From [Phialemoniopsis] sp. UDSM-2020 (lineage: Eukaryota; Ascomycota; Sordariomycetes; Thyridiales; Thyridiaceae): DNA of 64,000 nt. Under the pieces are notes generated by a model that saw only the letters and a program-made list of their open reading frames with translations, made no database searches and was not told the origin of the DNA. Position 1 is the first letter of the stretch, and the number at the start of each line of letters is the position of its first letter. Below are positions 1-12,826 of the stretch, piece by piece. Made by a program: the position numbers and the translations under genes. The stretch lies in the NCBI GenBank assembly GCA_018873225.1, contig JAEILZ010000001.1:4836001-4900000 (forward strand). The letters run 5' to 3'.

Positions 1-3000
1 CACGTTGTCATCACCTTCATTGAATTCGTCCGCATGTTTGATCCATCGATTCTGAAACCACGAAATCTTGGCTTTTAGCCATTTCTTGGAGTAACCGACG
101 ACATGTGCCATATAGCCCTGGTCCCCGTTCCACTCTTGCCAACATTCGGCAAAGTGAAAGTTGTGGTTCGGGAAGAATTCTTGTAGTGCTTCGTCGAGAT
201 GGCGGAACCTCAGTAGTAACCGTTGGTACGTTGTTTTGTATTTGATCGCAAACTCGGGAGCATTGATGTAGACAAATACACCGATCGGCTGAGTGGGGGA
301 CTATCAGTTATAATTCTGGTGGTAACAAAATCAGACAGTACGAAATTTCCACATGACTTACCTCACGAAGTAACTTCACTGCTGCCTTCCATCCCTGTTC
401 CGTGAAGTCGAGGGCGTGCTTTTCGGCGAACCTATCATCTGACACCGGAGCTTTGAAGCCCATGATCTAGAACGAAGTTAGTGGTACTGTGGTTTGTTGG
501 TATGCCTGGGAGTATTACAGTTCCTTTCACCTGGTTCAGAACCCGTTCGGTGTTGACCATATTTCCCTCACACGCCTCGGCATCGTCCTTGACCCCAAGC
601 CAGTACATCACTTCTGATTCTGGGGATTTGAAGCCCTGATCGTGGGTCCACCATACTGAGCTTTTGGGAAATCCATTCGTCGAGCCATAGTTAGATTTGA
701 TGAGTAGCCAGACCTTTCTTGATATCTCGGCGGGTATGGGTCCAAATCGGTGCTGGAGTGGCCTTATTGATAGCTCCTTGAACAAAGGTTTCGTAACCTC
801 CGCCATGAAAACGAACTCAAAGAAAAAGGACATCTGTTGTAATTCAAAAGCCAAATGATCAGCTACATAACTTGTCAGCATCGTGTCCAGGAACGGAATG
901 GGCAGGGCGACATTGTGGTACTGCCAAGTGATGTAATTCAGTTGAGAACTTACAATCAACAACATGGGAATTGTCACGAGCGAAATTCCGGACGAGTGTC
1001 GGCTGAATGAGACACTGGTCATCACATTCAATGGCGTAGCGAGTGTCATCACCAAGTAGCTGCGCCAGCTCTTGACCGTTCCTCGCGTTGGGATACGGCC
1101 ATGAGCTTAACAGGCCAGATCCGCCGTCTTGTCGATGGACTTGGCTTGCCGGGCGGCTTGAGGTTGAGCCACCTGCACGTTTATACAGCCACCGTGCATC
1201 GTGTAGTGTACGAGAGATCAAGCGTTTCAGTAGGCCAGAATTCTGCTCAATGAGCGGGAATGTCGAATCTGGCGACGCATTCTCTGGATCCCACTCATCG
1301 TAGCACTCACAGCCTGTGATGGCCGTCGGTGGCGTAGACCAGTTGGCGAAAAAGGAATCGAATGCTGACATTGAGCAGGTCATGGCATGTGCAATCTTGC
1401 GAACACTTTTCACAAGTTTGGTTACCCAGCCCTGAGTATAACGCCGCATGCGATCGAAAGTCATATTGGGGTACCGATCACCCATTTCAGCGTAGTAGTA
1501 GTCTTCGTAGTCACCGATGCTTACCTGGACGCCGCCACCGATGCCGGTCATGATGGCGATCATGACCAGTTCGGATGGAGTGACATCCCCTCTCTTGACC
1601 AGGACGGAGCCGTTCGAGGTACCCCTCTCACTTGATGCGTGAATGGACCTGTCCTCCGTTTTCGATGTTCGAACGAACATGGTCTTCGGACACTGTGGTG
1701 CCTCCTTGAATTGTCGTAGAAGCTGGCGAGCAGCCGCCTCCGTCTCGGCAACCGTAAGAGCTTCGGTCTTGACAATCGCATCGCAGCAAAATACTCGGGC
1801 ACCATTCTGTTCGCAACCTTGATCCAGGCCGTCGTCCATCGCCATCCGTACCTTGCCCGCGGGGCAGTCCATTTTGCAAAATGTGTTGTCGGCCCAGCCA
1901 GGTTTGTCGCCAATATCTGTGTGCCATCCGCAGTAGTTGAAGTGGAGATCGTCGGTGCACTGATCACAACAGTATTTCCTTGGCCCCCTATAAGGACTAT
2001 CGGCAGACGGAAAGGGGGAAGTGTCTCCCTCACGAGGATCCGTGTCGGCATCTAGACAGGTTACCGCCCCGCTGCCAGACATTGATGACACCAACATAGT
2101 ACCAAAGTCGCATTCGTCCAAAGCACAGTTATCTGGCACACCGCTCCAGTGCCCTGCGCCATAAATCTTCGTTCCTGGTATCGAGCTCCTAAGTGAGCTG
2201 GTGTACGGGCAGCAAATAGCCTGGTATCCCCGCTCACAGCCCCGAGAATAGGAGCCGACCTCTGCCATCCCCGGAGGACAATAAAAGGCTGCGTCGGACC
2301 CCGAACCGCATTGATGATTGTCTTGCCATCCGTAATAGCCGCAGGTAACGTCATTCCCAGGGGGGCAGCAAAAGGTACGTTTAGACTTATAGCAGTGCGT
2401 GTCATCGGTGATAACGCTGTCTCCTAGAGCGCGAGTCTTGCCGTCGCCGGGTCCTGTTTTGGCGGCTGTCCATCCAGGATCGCAAGATTTGCCACAGTCT
2501 GACCACCTGCATTGGGCTCGGTCTACCACGAAACTCACGCCGTTCTCGAATTGAATGCCGCCCGTGATATCGTCGATTGATGCAATCACGCCGGGAGACC
2601 ACCATCCAGTGGCCTTCTGCAGTTGTCGCGAGTACTTCCCGGAACTCAGGTCTTGACTTATAGCCCACACCATCACCCCGCCGAGGCACTGACTCTGTGC
2701 AAACTCGACCTTGAGCTTCCAAGTGTCAATATCGTCATATGCAATCCATTGAGATCCCGTCTGAAGGATTTTGACAGCGGCGTCGTTGTCTAACGACGGG
2801 GTAGCACCCGTTCTTGACAATAAATCGTCAATTTCCGACTGAGCGAGAGTGCCCACATTGTTGGTGCAGTAACCAGGAGTGCCTCCGGAGCCGAAGAAGC
2901 AGTCTCCAGGACGAGTGCAGTCGAGATCTCGCACAGTGAAAGTCCTGGAGTAGAAGGCAAGCCCTAGTGTCACCTTCTCTGGCGGGATGTCGTTCCGCCA

Positions 3001-4259
3001 TAAGAGATCGAGGTATTCTCTGATCTCCGTCAGGTTGGTATGGGCATTGAGATAAGGCTGAAGCCAGGGAGAGTCGCTGTCGTCCCACGTGCCATGAAGG
3101 TCATATGACATCACGTTGAAGAAGTCGACATGTTTCTCCAATTCTATGATGTCAAAGTGTCGAAGATACCAGTATGACACAGGCAAGGTCAGAGTGAGTC
3201 CATGTCGACCACTGAGTAGAAGAGCATTCTTCAAATTCCCGATAAACCGAGGGAAGTTGGCAAAATCTGCTCCACGACCACTACGGTCATCAGCGCCTGG
3301 GTACTCCCAGTCGATGTCAACCCCGTCGAAACCATAGGTCGTCATAAAAGACAACAAGGAAGCGAAGAAACGGCGCTGATTGGCATCAGAGCCAGCCAAA
3401 TCCGAGAATGTGGTGGCTGTAGGTCCCGGATCGTTGAAAGTCCACCCGCCGATAGCAATGAACACTTTTAGGTTGGGATCTCGCTCTTTGAGAGCAGTGA
3501 CTCTCCGATACAACCCAACATCTCTTGAATCCCCGGGAACGATCTCAAAGGTGTTTGGATCAATTCCTGCAAACGCAAAGATCAGGTGTGAATAGATGCC
3601 GATCGGAATGTCTTCAGGCTGAAAACTGTGGCAATCCCTCCAGGATGCCCAGCCCTCGTAATAACCAACGACACGCTGAATTGGAGATTCTCCGGCAGCG
3701 CATGAAGGACGGGCAACCTGCTTATCGCCGCAGAACTCCTTTGTAATCCCACAGAAACTAGAACGTGAATTGCGAGGTCAGAATCGCTATTTGACACGCC
3801 CTTGCCTGTGGGGACACTTACCCCCATTTCGAACAACAAACATTCAATGGGCATTTAGCCACCTCGGCATACTCGGCGCCATATCCAGGATCGCAGTACG
3901 ACTTGGCATCGCAATCGGCGACACATGTAGTTTCGCTGCAGTCTGGAACACGAGATGTTAGCAGAGCAACGCAAACTGCGCTATCATGACTTACAGTCTG
4001 GACCTAGGCCGCAGAAACCAAATTTTGAGCAACAAGTCCCATCTGGGCACGGGTTGGACTCATCGCATCCTAGTCTGGCCTCGCAAGTACTTTGACAGCC
4101 TGTTCCACAGAATTCATCACCGAATCCACAGAAACCGAACTGTGAGCAGCAGCCGGTAGCACAATGCACAGTTTCACTGCACTCTTGGGCAAGTGCTGAG
4201 ACCAGTATTACAGAGAAAGCAAAGATTTTTGACAGCCCCGAGGGACAAAGAAACCGCAT
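1..4259 (-). CDS. Killer-toxin-like GH18 (subgroup C) chitinase, 3' end off window
   Basis: Secreted endochitinase that would cleave beta-1,4-GlcNAc chains. Exons read as 3995-4259, 3822-3942, 954-3757, 531-862, 362-466 and <1-288, giving 1305 residues before the left edge with all phases consistent. A signal peptide (about residues 1-25) is followed by three Cys-rich chitin-binding type 1-like modules (CCSQFGFCG, CCSKFGFCG and CCSKWGFCG cores) within about residues 25-145. The GH18 barrel starts near residue 155 (VVGYYEGW). IGGW lies near 231, and the catalytic motif DGVDIDWE ends at Glu about 280, so DxxDxDxE is intact. A long Cys-rich tail and a C-terminal region (HKAP-like GFKAPVSDDRF) follow, as in fungal subgroup C enzymes related to the zymocin alpha/beta subunit. 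It is divergent from the LysM gene at 5252. The gene is incomplete only because the window ends. Confidence 0.93.
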
Positions 4260-5251
4260 GATGACGCGTCTTCTCCGAAGAAGGACAACAGTGATGCGAA
4301 TGCCGAATTGTGTGCAGACCACCAACAGTAACAGTGGCTGTTTCACAGTGATAACAAATGTTCGACAACTCTTAATCAAAGCCTGCAGATGCTAAAAAGC
4401 TCGGATTGCTAATTGGGAAGGGGGGAAACGTCGGGTAACTCGGCCCACCGATCCATTCAATGTTACTCCAGCTTGAGGGATATTTTGACTTTTCGGGATG
4501 CAACTTTTCAGCTGGACTTGATATCGTACCATTGACGACGAAATAGTTTGTCATTAGGCAAGATCCATTACCAGAGTGCGAACCTGATGCCATATTAGGA
4601 TGCTTCAAAGCTATAAGCAGCATTCATCTCCGAACTGGAGACAGATTGATTCCCAACGTATCCTAGCAGACGCTCTAGACCACAGGGTCCAAGCCAAAAA
4701 GACCCTGCATATGTCGCTTTGACCTTGATGTGGGGGTGAGAAGCTCAACGCGCTCAGACGTTTAAACCCCACAAAGGTTAACTGCTTCAAGCTTAATTTT
4801 CCCGGTGCGTTATTTCTTAGTATATAAATTAGGTTCCGTGCACACACCATGCCAGATCCACCAAGTCTATAATCAGTGTAAGTTGGTTGTCAAGCGAGCG
4901 CTAGCGATGCGGTGCCATGTTTTTTAAAATTGCAATGTAGTTCTCAGGTGACAGGATGCATGTTAGTTTGGTGGATACGGCTCTGTGTATGTGCTAGCTG
5001 ATGTTCCAGAGGCAAGCTATCTGACGATATGGCAAATGAGACCGGAACAAGGTGCCGGTCGGGGATAGGCGAAAGAAAAGTACGCGCTGAACTGATGGTA
5101 GGCGTTCTTATGTAAGAGAGTGCTATGTAGGAATGGTGAATACCTCCAAATGTGAGGTCTCAATAAAGGGCAGATTCTTCTTCGTCGTCATTGCTCGTTC
5201 CCGTTTGTCAAGCAAAAGTCTTTGATCAAACCTAATCCACTCGAATTCCCT
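4260..5251. promoter_or_regulatory. Shared divergent promoter region of the chitinase and GH55-LysM-WSC genes
   Basis: These 992 bases separate the two divergent start codons and carry no convincing coding exon. A TATATAAA string lies at 4821-4828. It is AT-rich compared with its flanks, but whether it serves either gene cannot be told from sequence. The common upstream region suggests co-regulation, which is inference. Confidence 0.5.
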
Positions 5252-8200
5252 ATGAATCGACCTAATTTCTCGCGATGCATCGTCTGGATGTTCAAGATCC
5301 TGCTGAGCTTTCATTTATTATTGGGTAGTGAGTGGGGTGCTGCCGCACATGGCTCGTTGGGTAAACAGCACCGCCATCACCATCTGCACTTGCAGCTGCG
5401 CAATGCCTCAACCTCAACGTCAAATCACACATATGGATCGCCTCAGGATCTGATCGTCCGGGCCCAGGCCGCTATGGCAAGGCGCAATGCACTGATATTG
5501 CATCATCCCCAGCCTAACAGGTATGAGCTCATGAACGCGTCTGCGATTGACCGTGCAAGAGCCCCTGCACCTCCTCTCGACTACAGTGTTGTCAATGATA
5601 CAACACGTGCGGACAATCTCTACAGGAAGCGAGGGCAATCAAATGGAACGTTGGGAACTAATGACACTACATCTTTGTCTTACACGGTACCTGCTGAGAT
5701 CGTTGAAGCAGCACGCATACTGGCTGAGATGAATCCACCTAAACTCGAGAGCAGCAGCTTTGCTGAACTGGCAAACTCTCTGAAGTCTAGGTACCGTCAA
5801 AAACTGAACGACACAAATGCAATGCCTCAAGCAGTTCGGCGACCCGATGGTATATTCGACCTTGCTTCACCGGATCAGGTTTTGGTCACCTACAAGAACA
5901 CATCGCGATTGTCCTCGCCTGAGAAGCGAGCCGAGACTTCATTCTGGATGGAAACATTTTCTCAGCGTGGATCTAGCCCATACGCACCACCGGGCTACAA
6001 AGCAGGTTTATTGCTCAGCGCGCGGAGCAGCACATTTCAAAGCTAACCAGTCACAGGTCTGGAGGAACGTGAAAGAATACGGAGCTAAGGGTAGATTCAG
6101 ATCCTCCTCCCCTCACCTTATTATGTATCTAACAAGCATTCAATCTAGGCGATGGTGTTACCGACGACACAGACGCTATCAATCGAGCCATGTCAGAGGG
6201 AGGCCGCTGTGGAGCAAATTGCAATTCCAGTACCGTTTATCCAGCGACTGTCTATTTTCCATCGGGGACATATTTAGTCTCGACATCGATCATTCAGTAC
6301 TACAATACTGAGATGCTTGGCAACGTGAGCGATACATCATTTACGGATGAGAGACAATGACTGACTTTCGAGTAGCCCTTGGATCGGCCAACCATTCTGG
6401 CGGCTTCGAGTTTTGTGGGGCTCGGCGTTATTACTTCGAATGTTTATACCGGCGAGAAGACCGAGTGGTAAGAGACCAAGAGCTTCTCTATTTTGACCCA
6501 AGCGGACTAGACTAATGACCTCTGACTAGGTACCTCAATACGAATAATTTTCTACGCAGCATTCGCAATTTTGTCGTAGATATCCGTGCGACGAAGCAAG
6601 ATGCGCAAGTATGTGGTATACATTGGCAGGTAGCACAGGGCACCTCTTTGGAGAACATCGACTTCTACATGACGAAGCCTGAGGATAATCCAGCCACTAC
6701 CCAACAGGTACGGACACCCAGCGACAGTCTCTAACGGTTGAACCTGCACTGACATGCAGAGCTATAGGGAATCTATATGGAAAATGGTTCGTTCAGCTGC
6801 ACCAGAAAGTACTTTGAGTTGAAATGCTAAGTCATCCAAGGATCCGGAGGCTTCATGGGTGACCTTACTTTCATCGGTGGCAAGTTCGGGTACGCCGCGT
6901 GATGCACGCCGATCAACGACACTCAGAAGTGTGAGTACTAACAACCACTAGGGCGTATATGGGAAATCAACAATTCACAGCAAGCGGGTTGCGTTTCTCC
7001 CATGCAGAGACGGCGATCCAAATTCATTGGGATTGGGGTTGGACCATTCAGGACCTCGCCATCGAGAACTGTGGCACAGGGATTATCATTGTCGGCGGCG
7101 CTGGTGGGGTATGTACTGACTCTCTCGCTAAATGCTAGGTCAAGACTAACCGTAACTTTTACTTCTAGCCTCTCAGCACCGGCCAGGGTGTCGGTTCCTT
7201 GATCCTGACGGACATGTGGATGCGTGATACAGGTCTCGGCGTATCGACAACATTATTCGCCGACAACTCCACTTCACTTTTATTACTCAACTCGGGATTC
7301 ACAAATACCCCAGTTATTGTTCGAGATGTCGCCGTCAATCAGAATCTACTTCTGGGTAGTTCAAGTGGAACCCAGACAGTCTCCTCATGGGGATTTGGCA
7401 GGATCAGCGACAGCACTGGCGCAACGGCATTCCACAATGCCGAAGATGTGATCACCATGGATCGAGAACCCTCTTTGACATCGGCCTCGAGCAACGGAGC
7501 GATTCAGCCTTTTTTCTTTTCTCGAAGGAGGCCGGCATACCACACCCTTGGAAACACACACATCTTTGACGTCCGGGAATACGGAGCGAAAGGTGACGGC
7601 CAGACTCGAGACGATATTGTGTTGAATTCAGTCCTTGCAGTAGCAGCTAATTTGTCTGCTATTGTATACATTCCCTACGGTGTTTATGTTATCGAGGATA
7701 CCTTGAAAGTTCCCGTTGGCTCCCGTATTATAGGACAAGCTTGGCCACAGATTGTGGCCGCGGGTGAGAAGTTCAAGCATATGGACGATCCATACGTGGC
7801 GGTCCGAGTGGGAAATCCCGGTGATGTAGGTGTCGTTGAGATTCAATCAGTAATGTTTACTGTGCGAGGGCCTGCTGCCGGCGCTGTTCTGATGGAATGG
7901 AATGCACATGAGTCTTCGCAAGGTTCAGCAGGGCTTTGGGGTAAGTAAACCCCATCGTATATGTCATACACAATGAACTAACTACTGGATACAGATTCAC
8001 ATTTTCGAGTTGGGGGAGCCGAAGGAAGCAACCTCCTTGCCTCTAACTGTCCGAAACTTACAGGATCGGTCAATCCTGAATGCTTTGGTGCTTCATTGAT
8101 GCTGCACCTTACCAAAACGTCTTCAGCGTATCTCGAAAACGTGTGGATCTGGACGAGCGACCATGACATGGAATTATTGCTTCAAGACCAAATCGATGTT

Positions 8201-11200
8201 TACTCAGCACGTGGGTTACTGGTGGAGAGCCAGGGGCCAACATGGTTATGGGCCACCTCTGTCGAGCACTGTGTTCTATACCAATACCAGCTCTCCGGTG
8301 CCAAAAATGTCTTGATGGGTCTCATACAAACCGAGTCACCGTATTTCCAGGTCGCCCCAGGGGCGTTCGCTCCTGCACCTTTCACCACAGGCACCTTCCC
8401 GAACGATCCTACCTTCAGCGACTGTGCATCAGACTCGACCACATGTGCAGTATCCTGGGGCGTGCGCATCCTCGATTCGTCCACGGTATACGTGCTTTCA
8501 ACGGGACTCTACAGCTGGTTTCAGAGCTACAGTCAGGATTGCATCAACACCAATACATGCCAGGCTCGGATTTTTGAAACAGAGCAGAGCGATGATGTGT
8601 GGATTTACAATCTAGTTACCATCGGTGTCATCGAGATGATTAGCCCTCACAACACCCCAGCTACCATTGCGGCAGAGAACCAGAACGGTTTTGCCTCTTC
8701 AATTCTGGCCTGGCTCGGAGGAGCAAATTCAACGACTGGACAACGAGATTTTGCCGGGTACCGAATCTACAATCCAGATTGGGTGTCAGAGCTTGCAGTA
8801 TCTGACGCATGTAAGAATGCGCTCACTGCGACCATCCTGTGCGATAAGGTCACGCGCAAGTACACGGAGCCTGGATTTCACGGATATCTTGGCAACGAGA
8901 CATTGACTTCCTCTATCTGCGATGCGAGCTGTGGAAAGTCGATCGAGACATGGGTCAACAATGTCGACCGGCTATGCCACGATTATGACTTTGACGGAAC
9001 GCCGATGTCCCTTCTCGGTGGCTACCTGGGCTTCGGTTACAATGAGACTTGTCTGAAAGACACTGCGACGGGAGTGTATTGCAGTGGTAAGCTAAATGAC
9101 ACAGTCCGTCCATGGATAATACGACACGCTGTACTGACCGACTTTGTGATCAGACGTGATACATAAATTTGGTATCACCACCATTGAGGACATGCCCACA
9201 TCCCAGCTCTGCTCAAACTGCTATCTGGGACGCCTAGAACTTATGCAGTCCAGCCCCTACTCGATTTACGCAGAGAATGAGTGGTTTCAGGAGGTGTTGG
9301 AAAAAGCGGTTCAGAGGTGTGCGGCGGCAATCCCTACAACCACTCAGTCGCCGGTCATTGTGGCAACACCAACACCAAGCCCGATCTGCGCCTCTGGAAA
9401 TACCTACACCATACAAGTCGGGGACACTTGCGACACAATCTCTCTGAGATTCAACGTCGCTTCGGCATCATTATTTTTGGCCAACGGCCATATGGATCGC
9501 TGCTCGGACCCCAAGGTTGGCGAAGTCATCTGCATCCCATTTTCTTGCCAAACCTATCAGGTTGCAGAGAACGATCGATGTTCCGATGTTGCTCAGTCAT
9601 CTGGCCTCAGCTTATCAGACGTCTTGAACTTCAACCCCTGGATCGACCAATATTGCTCCAATTTGCAAGATTGGGCTGTGACCTACGGACATGTGCTTTG
9701 TGTATCAGTCCCAGGCGGAGCATATATTCCTGGTGAAAGTACCAATACTTCTGTTCCACGTGGTCCAGGCAATGGGTACGTCGACGACTTTATTCCTCCG
9801 CCTCCTGGCTCTACAGTTGCAGAGGGCACGACGACCGACTGTGGTGCTTGGAGAACAGCGACGGGTAACGACACATGTGCAACAATTTGCGCTGCTTCGG
9901 GCATTGACGTATCGTTGTTTCTCATACTAAATCCATCAGCCAACGTTGATGGCTGTCGCACAGTCCCAGGTTTGACCTACTGTATTGCTGCAGTTACATC
10001 CGATCCTGGGGGGGATACCTACTCCTACTTTGGATGTTTTTCTGGCACGAACAACGCTTTGAGCCATAATTCAGGTCTGTCTGACCCTGCATTAAGCCCG
10101 CCAGCTTGCGGGGATGCATGCCTCGATTTGGGTTTCGATTATTTTGGCATCCGCGACGGATCGACCTGTCACTGCGGCAATCAGCTCAGCCTTGGAAACT
10201 CTCAGCTTGATGCATCCCAATGCCCGATCATGTGCCCCGACAGCGAGGAAGCTTGCGGCGGCTCAGATGCCACGAGCGTTTTCGGGTTCCCGACAGTTCT
10301 AAGGCGAGAATTTGCAGAATACGGTTGTTACTCTGATCTTGAACAGGACTTGCTGAGCGAAGATTCTTGGTCAAGTAGCATCATGACTCACAGCCGTTGC
10401 TCTGTATTCTGTCTCGGCAAACACAACTATTTCGGTGTTGAAAACGGTACCACTTGCTATTGTGGTGATAATTTTGATCGCACACCGGAAAGATTGGCCG
10501 ACTCACACTGCGACGTACCATGCTCAGGCAATGAGACACAAATCTGTGGCGGAAACAGTCAGATAAACCTGTTCGGATTGCTCGAGACGCCCCCTTCGAC
10601 CTCGAGCTCTACAACAGCCGTTCCAACTGCAACATCTTCGATCACCACAACTCCTTCGACAATAACGACCGCTTCATCTACCAGTACCACGGCCACAACG
10701 TCACCCCCCGAGCAAACAGGTTCTCCGTATACATACTATGGCTGCTACACCGAGGGCAACAACGTACGAGCACTCGGCGGTGGGACTTTCGTAGAATACA
10801 GTACGATGACGATCGAGTTATGCGCCGACTTCTGTATTGGTCAACTTGGGAAATCGATGTTTGGGCTCGAATACAGCGGCGAGTGCTACTGCGGTGATGC
10901 ACTTGGATTGGGTGCAGTACCGACATTTGAGTCCCAGTGCACAATGCCATGCGCAGGCGATCCGGCTGAAATTTGTGGAGGCCCAAGCCGGCTGAACGTT
11001 TACGGCCAATCGCCCGATAAGCCTATCGTCACGATTCCAGACACGCCACCAGTGACATCGTTCCAATATCAAGGATGCTTCACAGAGGCTACCAATACTA
11101 GAGCCTTGAATTCAGGTAAAACCCGTCCGATTACCCGTATCACTGTTGTGTTCCCACCACTCAGTCACTGACAAAACTCGATTCGCAGCGAGCTCTGCAG

Positions 11201-11421
11201 ATGGCGTCGCCATGACAGTGGAGGCCTGTGGCAACTTTTGCCTCTATAAAGGGGGGTTCGTGATGTTCGGCGTGGAGTATGGCAGCGAATGTTACTGTGG
11301 TTCCGAGCTCCAACCCGGATCTGTTCCCGCATCGGAAGGTGACTGCAACATGGCATGTAGTGGTGATCCAGGCGAAATATGCGGTGCGGGAAATAGGCTG
11401 AGTGTCTACCGTTGGACTTAG
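5252..11421 (+). CDS. Secreted multimodular GH55-like beta-1,3-glucanase with LysM and WSC modules
   Basis: Predicted wall-bound or secreted protein of 1837 residues, from 12 exons: 5252-6001, 6057-6090, 6149-6324, 6376-6467, 6530-6707, 6768-6786, 6841-6889, 6952-7108, 7169-7940, 7995-9086, 9154-11115 and 11189-11421. The start is the ATG giving a hydrophobic leader (FKILLSFHLLLG); an upstream in-frame TTG is ignored. After a His/Asn-rich pro-region there are two pectate-lyase-3 type beta-helix starts, VKEYGAKGDGVTDD near 255 and VREYGAKGDGQTRDD near 618. This is the double-helix layout of GH55 exo-beta-1,3-glucanases. Three LysM-like modules follow (about 1190-1237, 1238-1292, 1338-1388). 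Then come four WSC modules (about 1400-1835), each with the YGCY...CYCG...CGG pattern, the third preceded by a Ser/Thr linker. Intron 1 needs a GC donor. The GH55 assignment is by motif only; the catalytic Glu was not mapped. Confidence 0.88.
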
Positions 11422-12826
11422 AATCGTAATAGTTATATATCGACGGATGAAGGCATGGAACATAAACATAAATTGTTGCGCCGCAGCATACCGGGGAGTT
11501 TCCGCGGTGACTTCGAGAGTGGCATCACCATGGTAGACTTATATCATATGAACAGGATGGTGCATTCACCGTTGGAGATACGGGCACGTGAATCACATCT
11601 GCCTTTGGGTGCCACACGGATCGCATGCATCACCTTGTATTACACACTTCTAGCTTATAGATCACATCTTGCTCCTCAGCCGAGACACATTTGACACAAC
11701 CAATAAACATCGGAATACTTGTGATCTTGACCAATTGTTAACAATATTGCAGTACTCTACTTCATGTACCATTTAATTGTATTGCTTTTTCTACTCTTAC
11801 CAAAATCCAGAGAAGTGGAAGTTGCAATCCATCTGACAGACGACAGAGGATTCACCAGTGCTCTGGCCTAACCACCGTTCCTTACGCGGCCCAAAACCTT
11901 GCGATGGCTATGAAACATGATCTAACGACTAAGTAAATCACCTTGGAGCCCAGAACATAGAATTAGTCAAGAGCAGAAGGCATTGCAGGCTGAGACTGCC
12001 GAGGCAGCGATGTAAAGGCATTGGTAGATGTGGCGGCTTGTAACTTCTTGGATACCCAGGTAATGAATTGATCCTTTTCGAAATAAGAGCAAAACTGATA
12101 GGAAAAGACGATATTTGGGGGAAATCTGCCGGTGACTGGTCTGGAAACTGCTGTGAGTCTAAACAAAGAGGGCACGTGAGATAAACCCCCAAGCGAAATG
12201 CTAGCTGTTGCTGGCTGACTACATGTTGGCTGTGCTTACCTGTGATTCATTATCACTCATAAGTATTTTCCCCAGCAAATCACAAAGTATTGTGTTATAT
12301 GGCACAGACCATTGTGCTTTTTACAGACTCTTCATGCAAGTACAAACAACTTCAAGACACTAAACAAGTCCCCAGTATGGGGCAAGCCCCGAAATTTACA
12401 CATCGGTCCCAAGTAATACCATCACCTACAATAGTTGCAAATGCCGATACACCATCTGCCGTTGGACGCCTTGAGACTTATTCATTGTAGGAAGTAGTCT
12501 AACCATGCGCCAGCAGGACTTTCTGGCCGCGACATAACCCACCTGCGAGCCAGGAAAGAAAGTGCCTCAAGCTAAACTAGTAGACTTGGGTTACGGTTAT
12601 CAGGCTCTGTGTGACAATTCATGAAAAGTCATAGGAGGTGACACGGTATGTTCGTTCTGTACAGCGTAAATTGAGACACGATTCTTCTAGTATGAAAGGA
12701 AAAATCGTCGTTTTTGTTGATATCATCAAGTGCTATCAAGTCTGGTCTGTCCTATTGTTTGATAATAACTAGGCCCTTGCTCTTCTGCCTGTCCCGCATA
12801 GACGTTGCTCTTTTCCCAAGCTAAAA
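11422..12826. other. Intergenic, no gene seen
   Basis: About 1.4 kb between a plus-strand and a minus-strand gene, so it holds both 3' flanks. Only short random reading frames are present. No repeat, tRNA or conserved motif was recognised. Confidence 0.6.
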
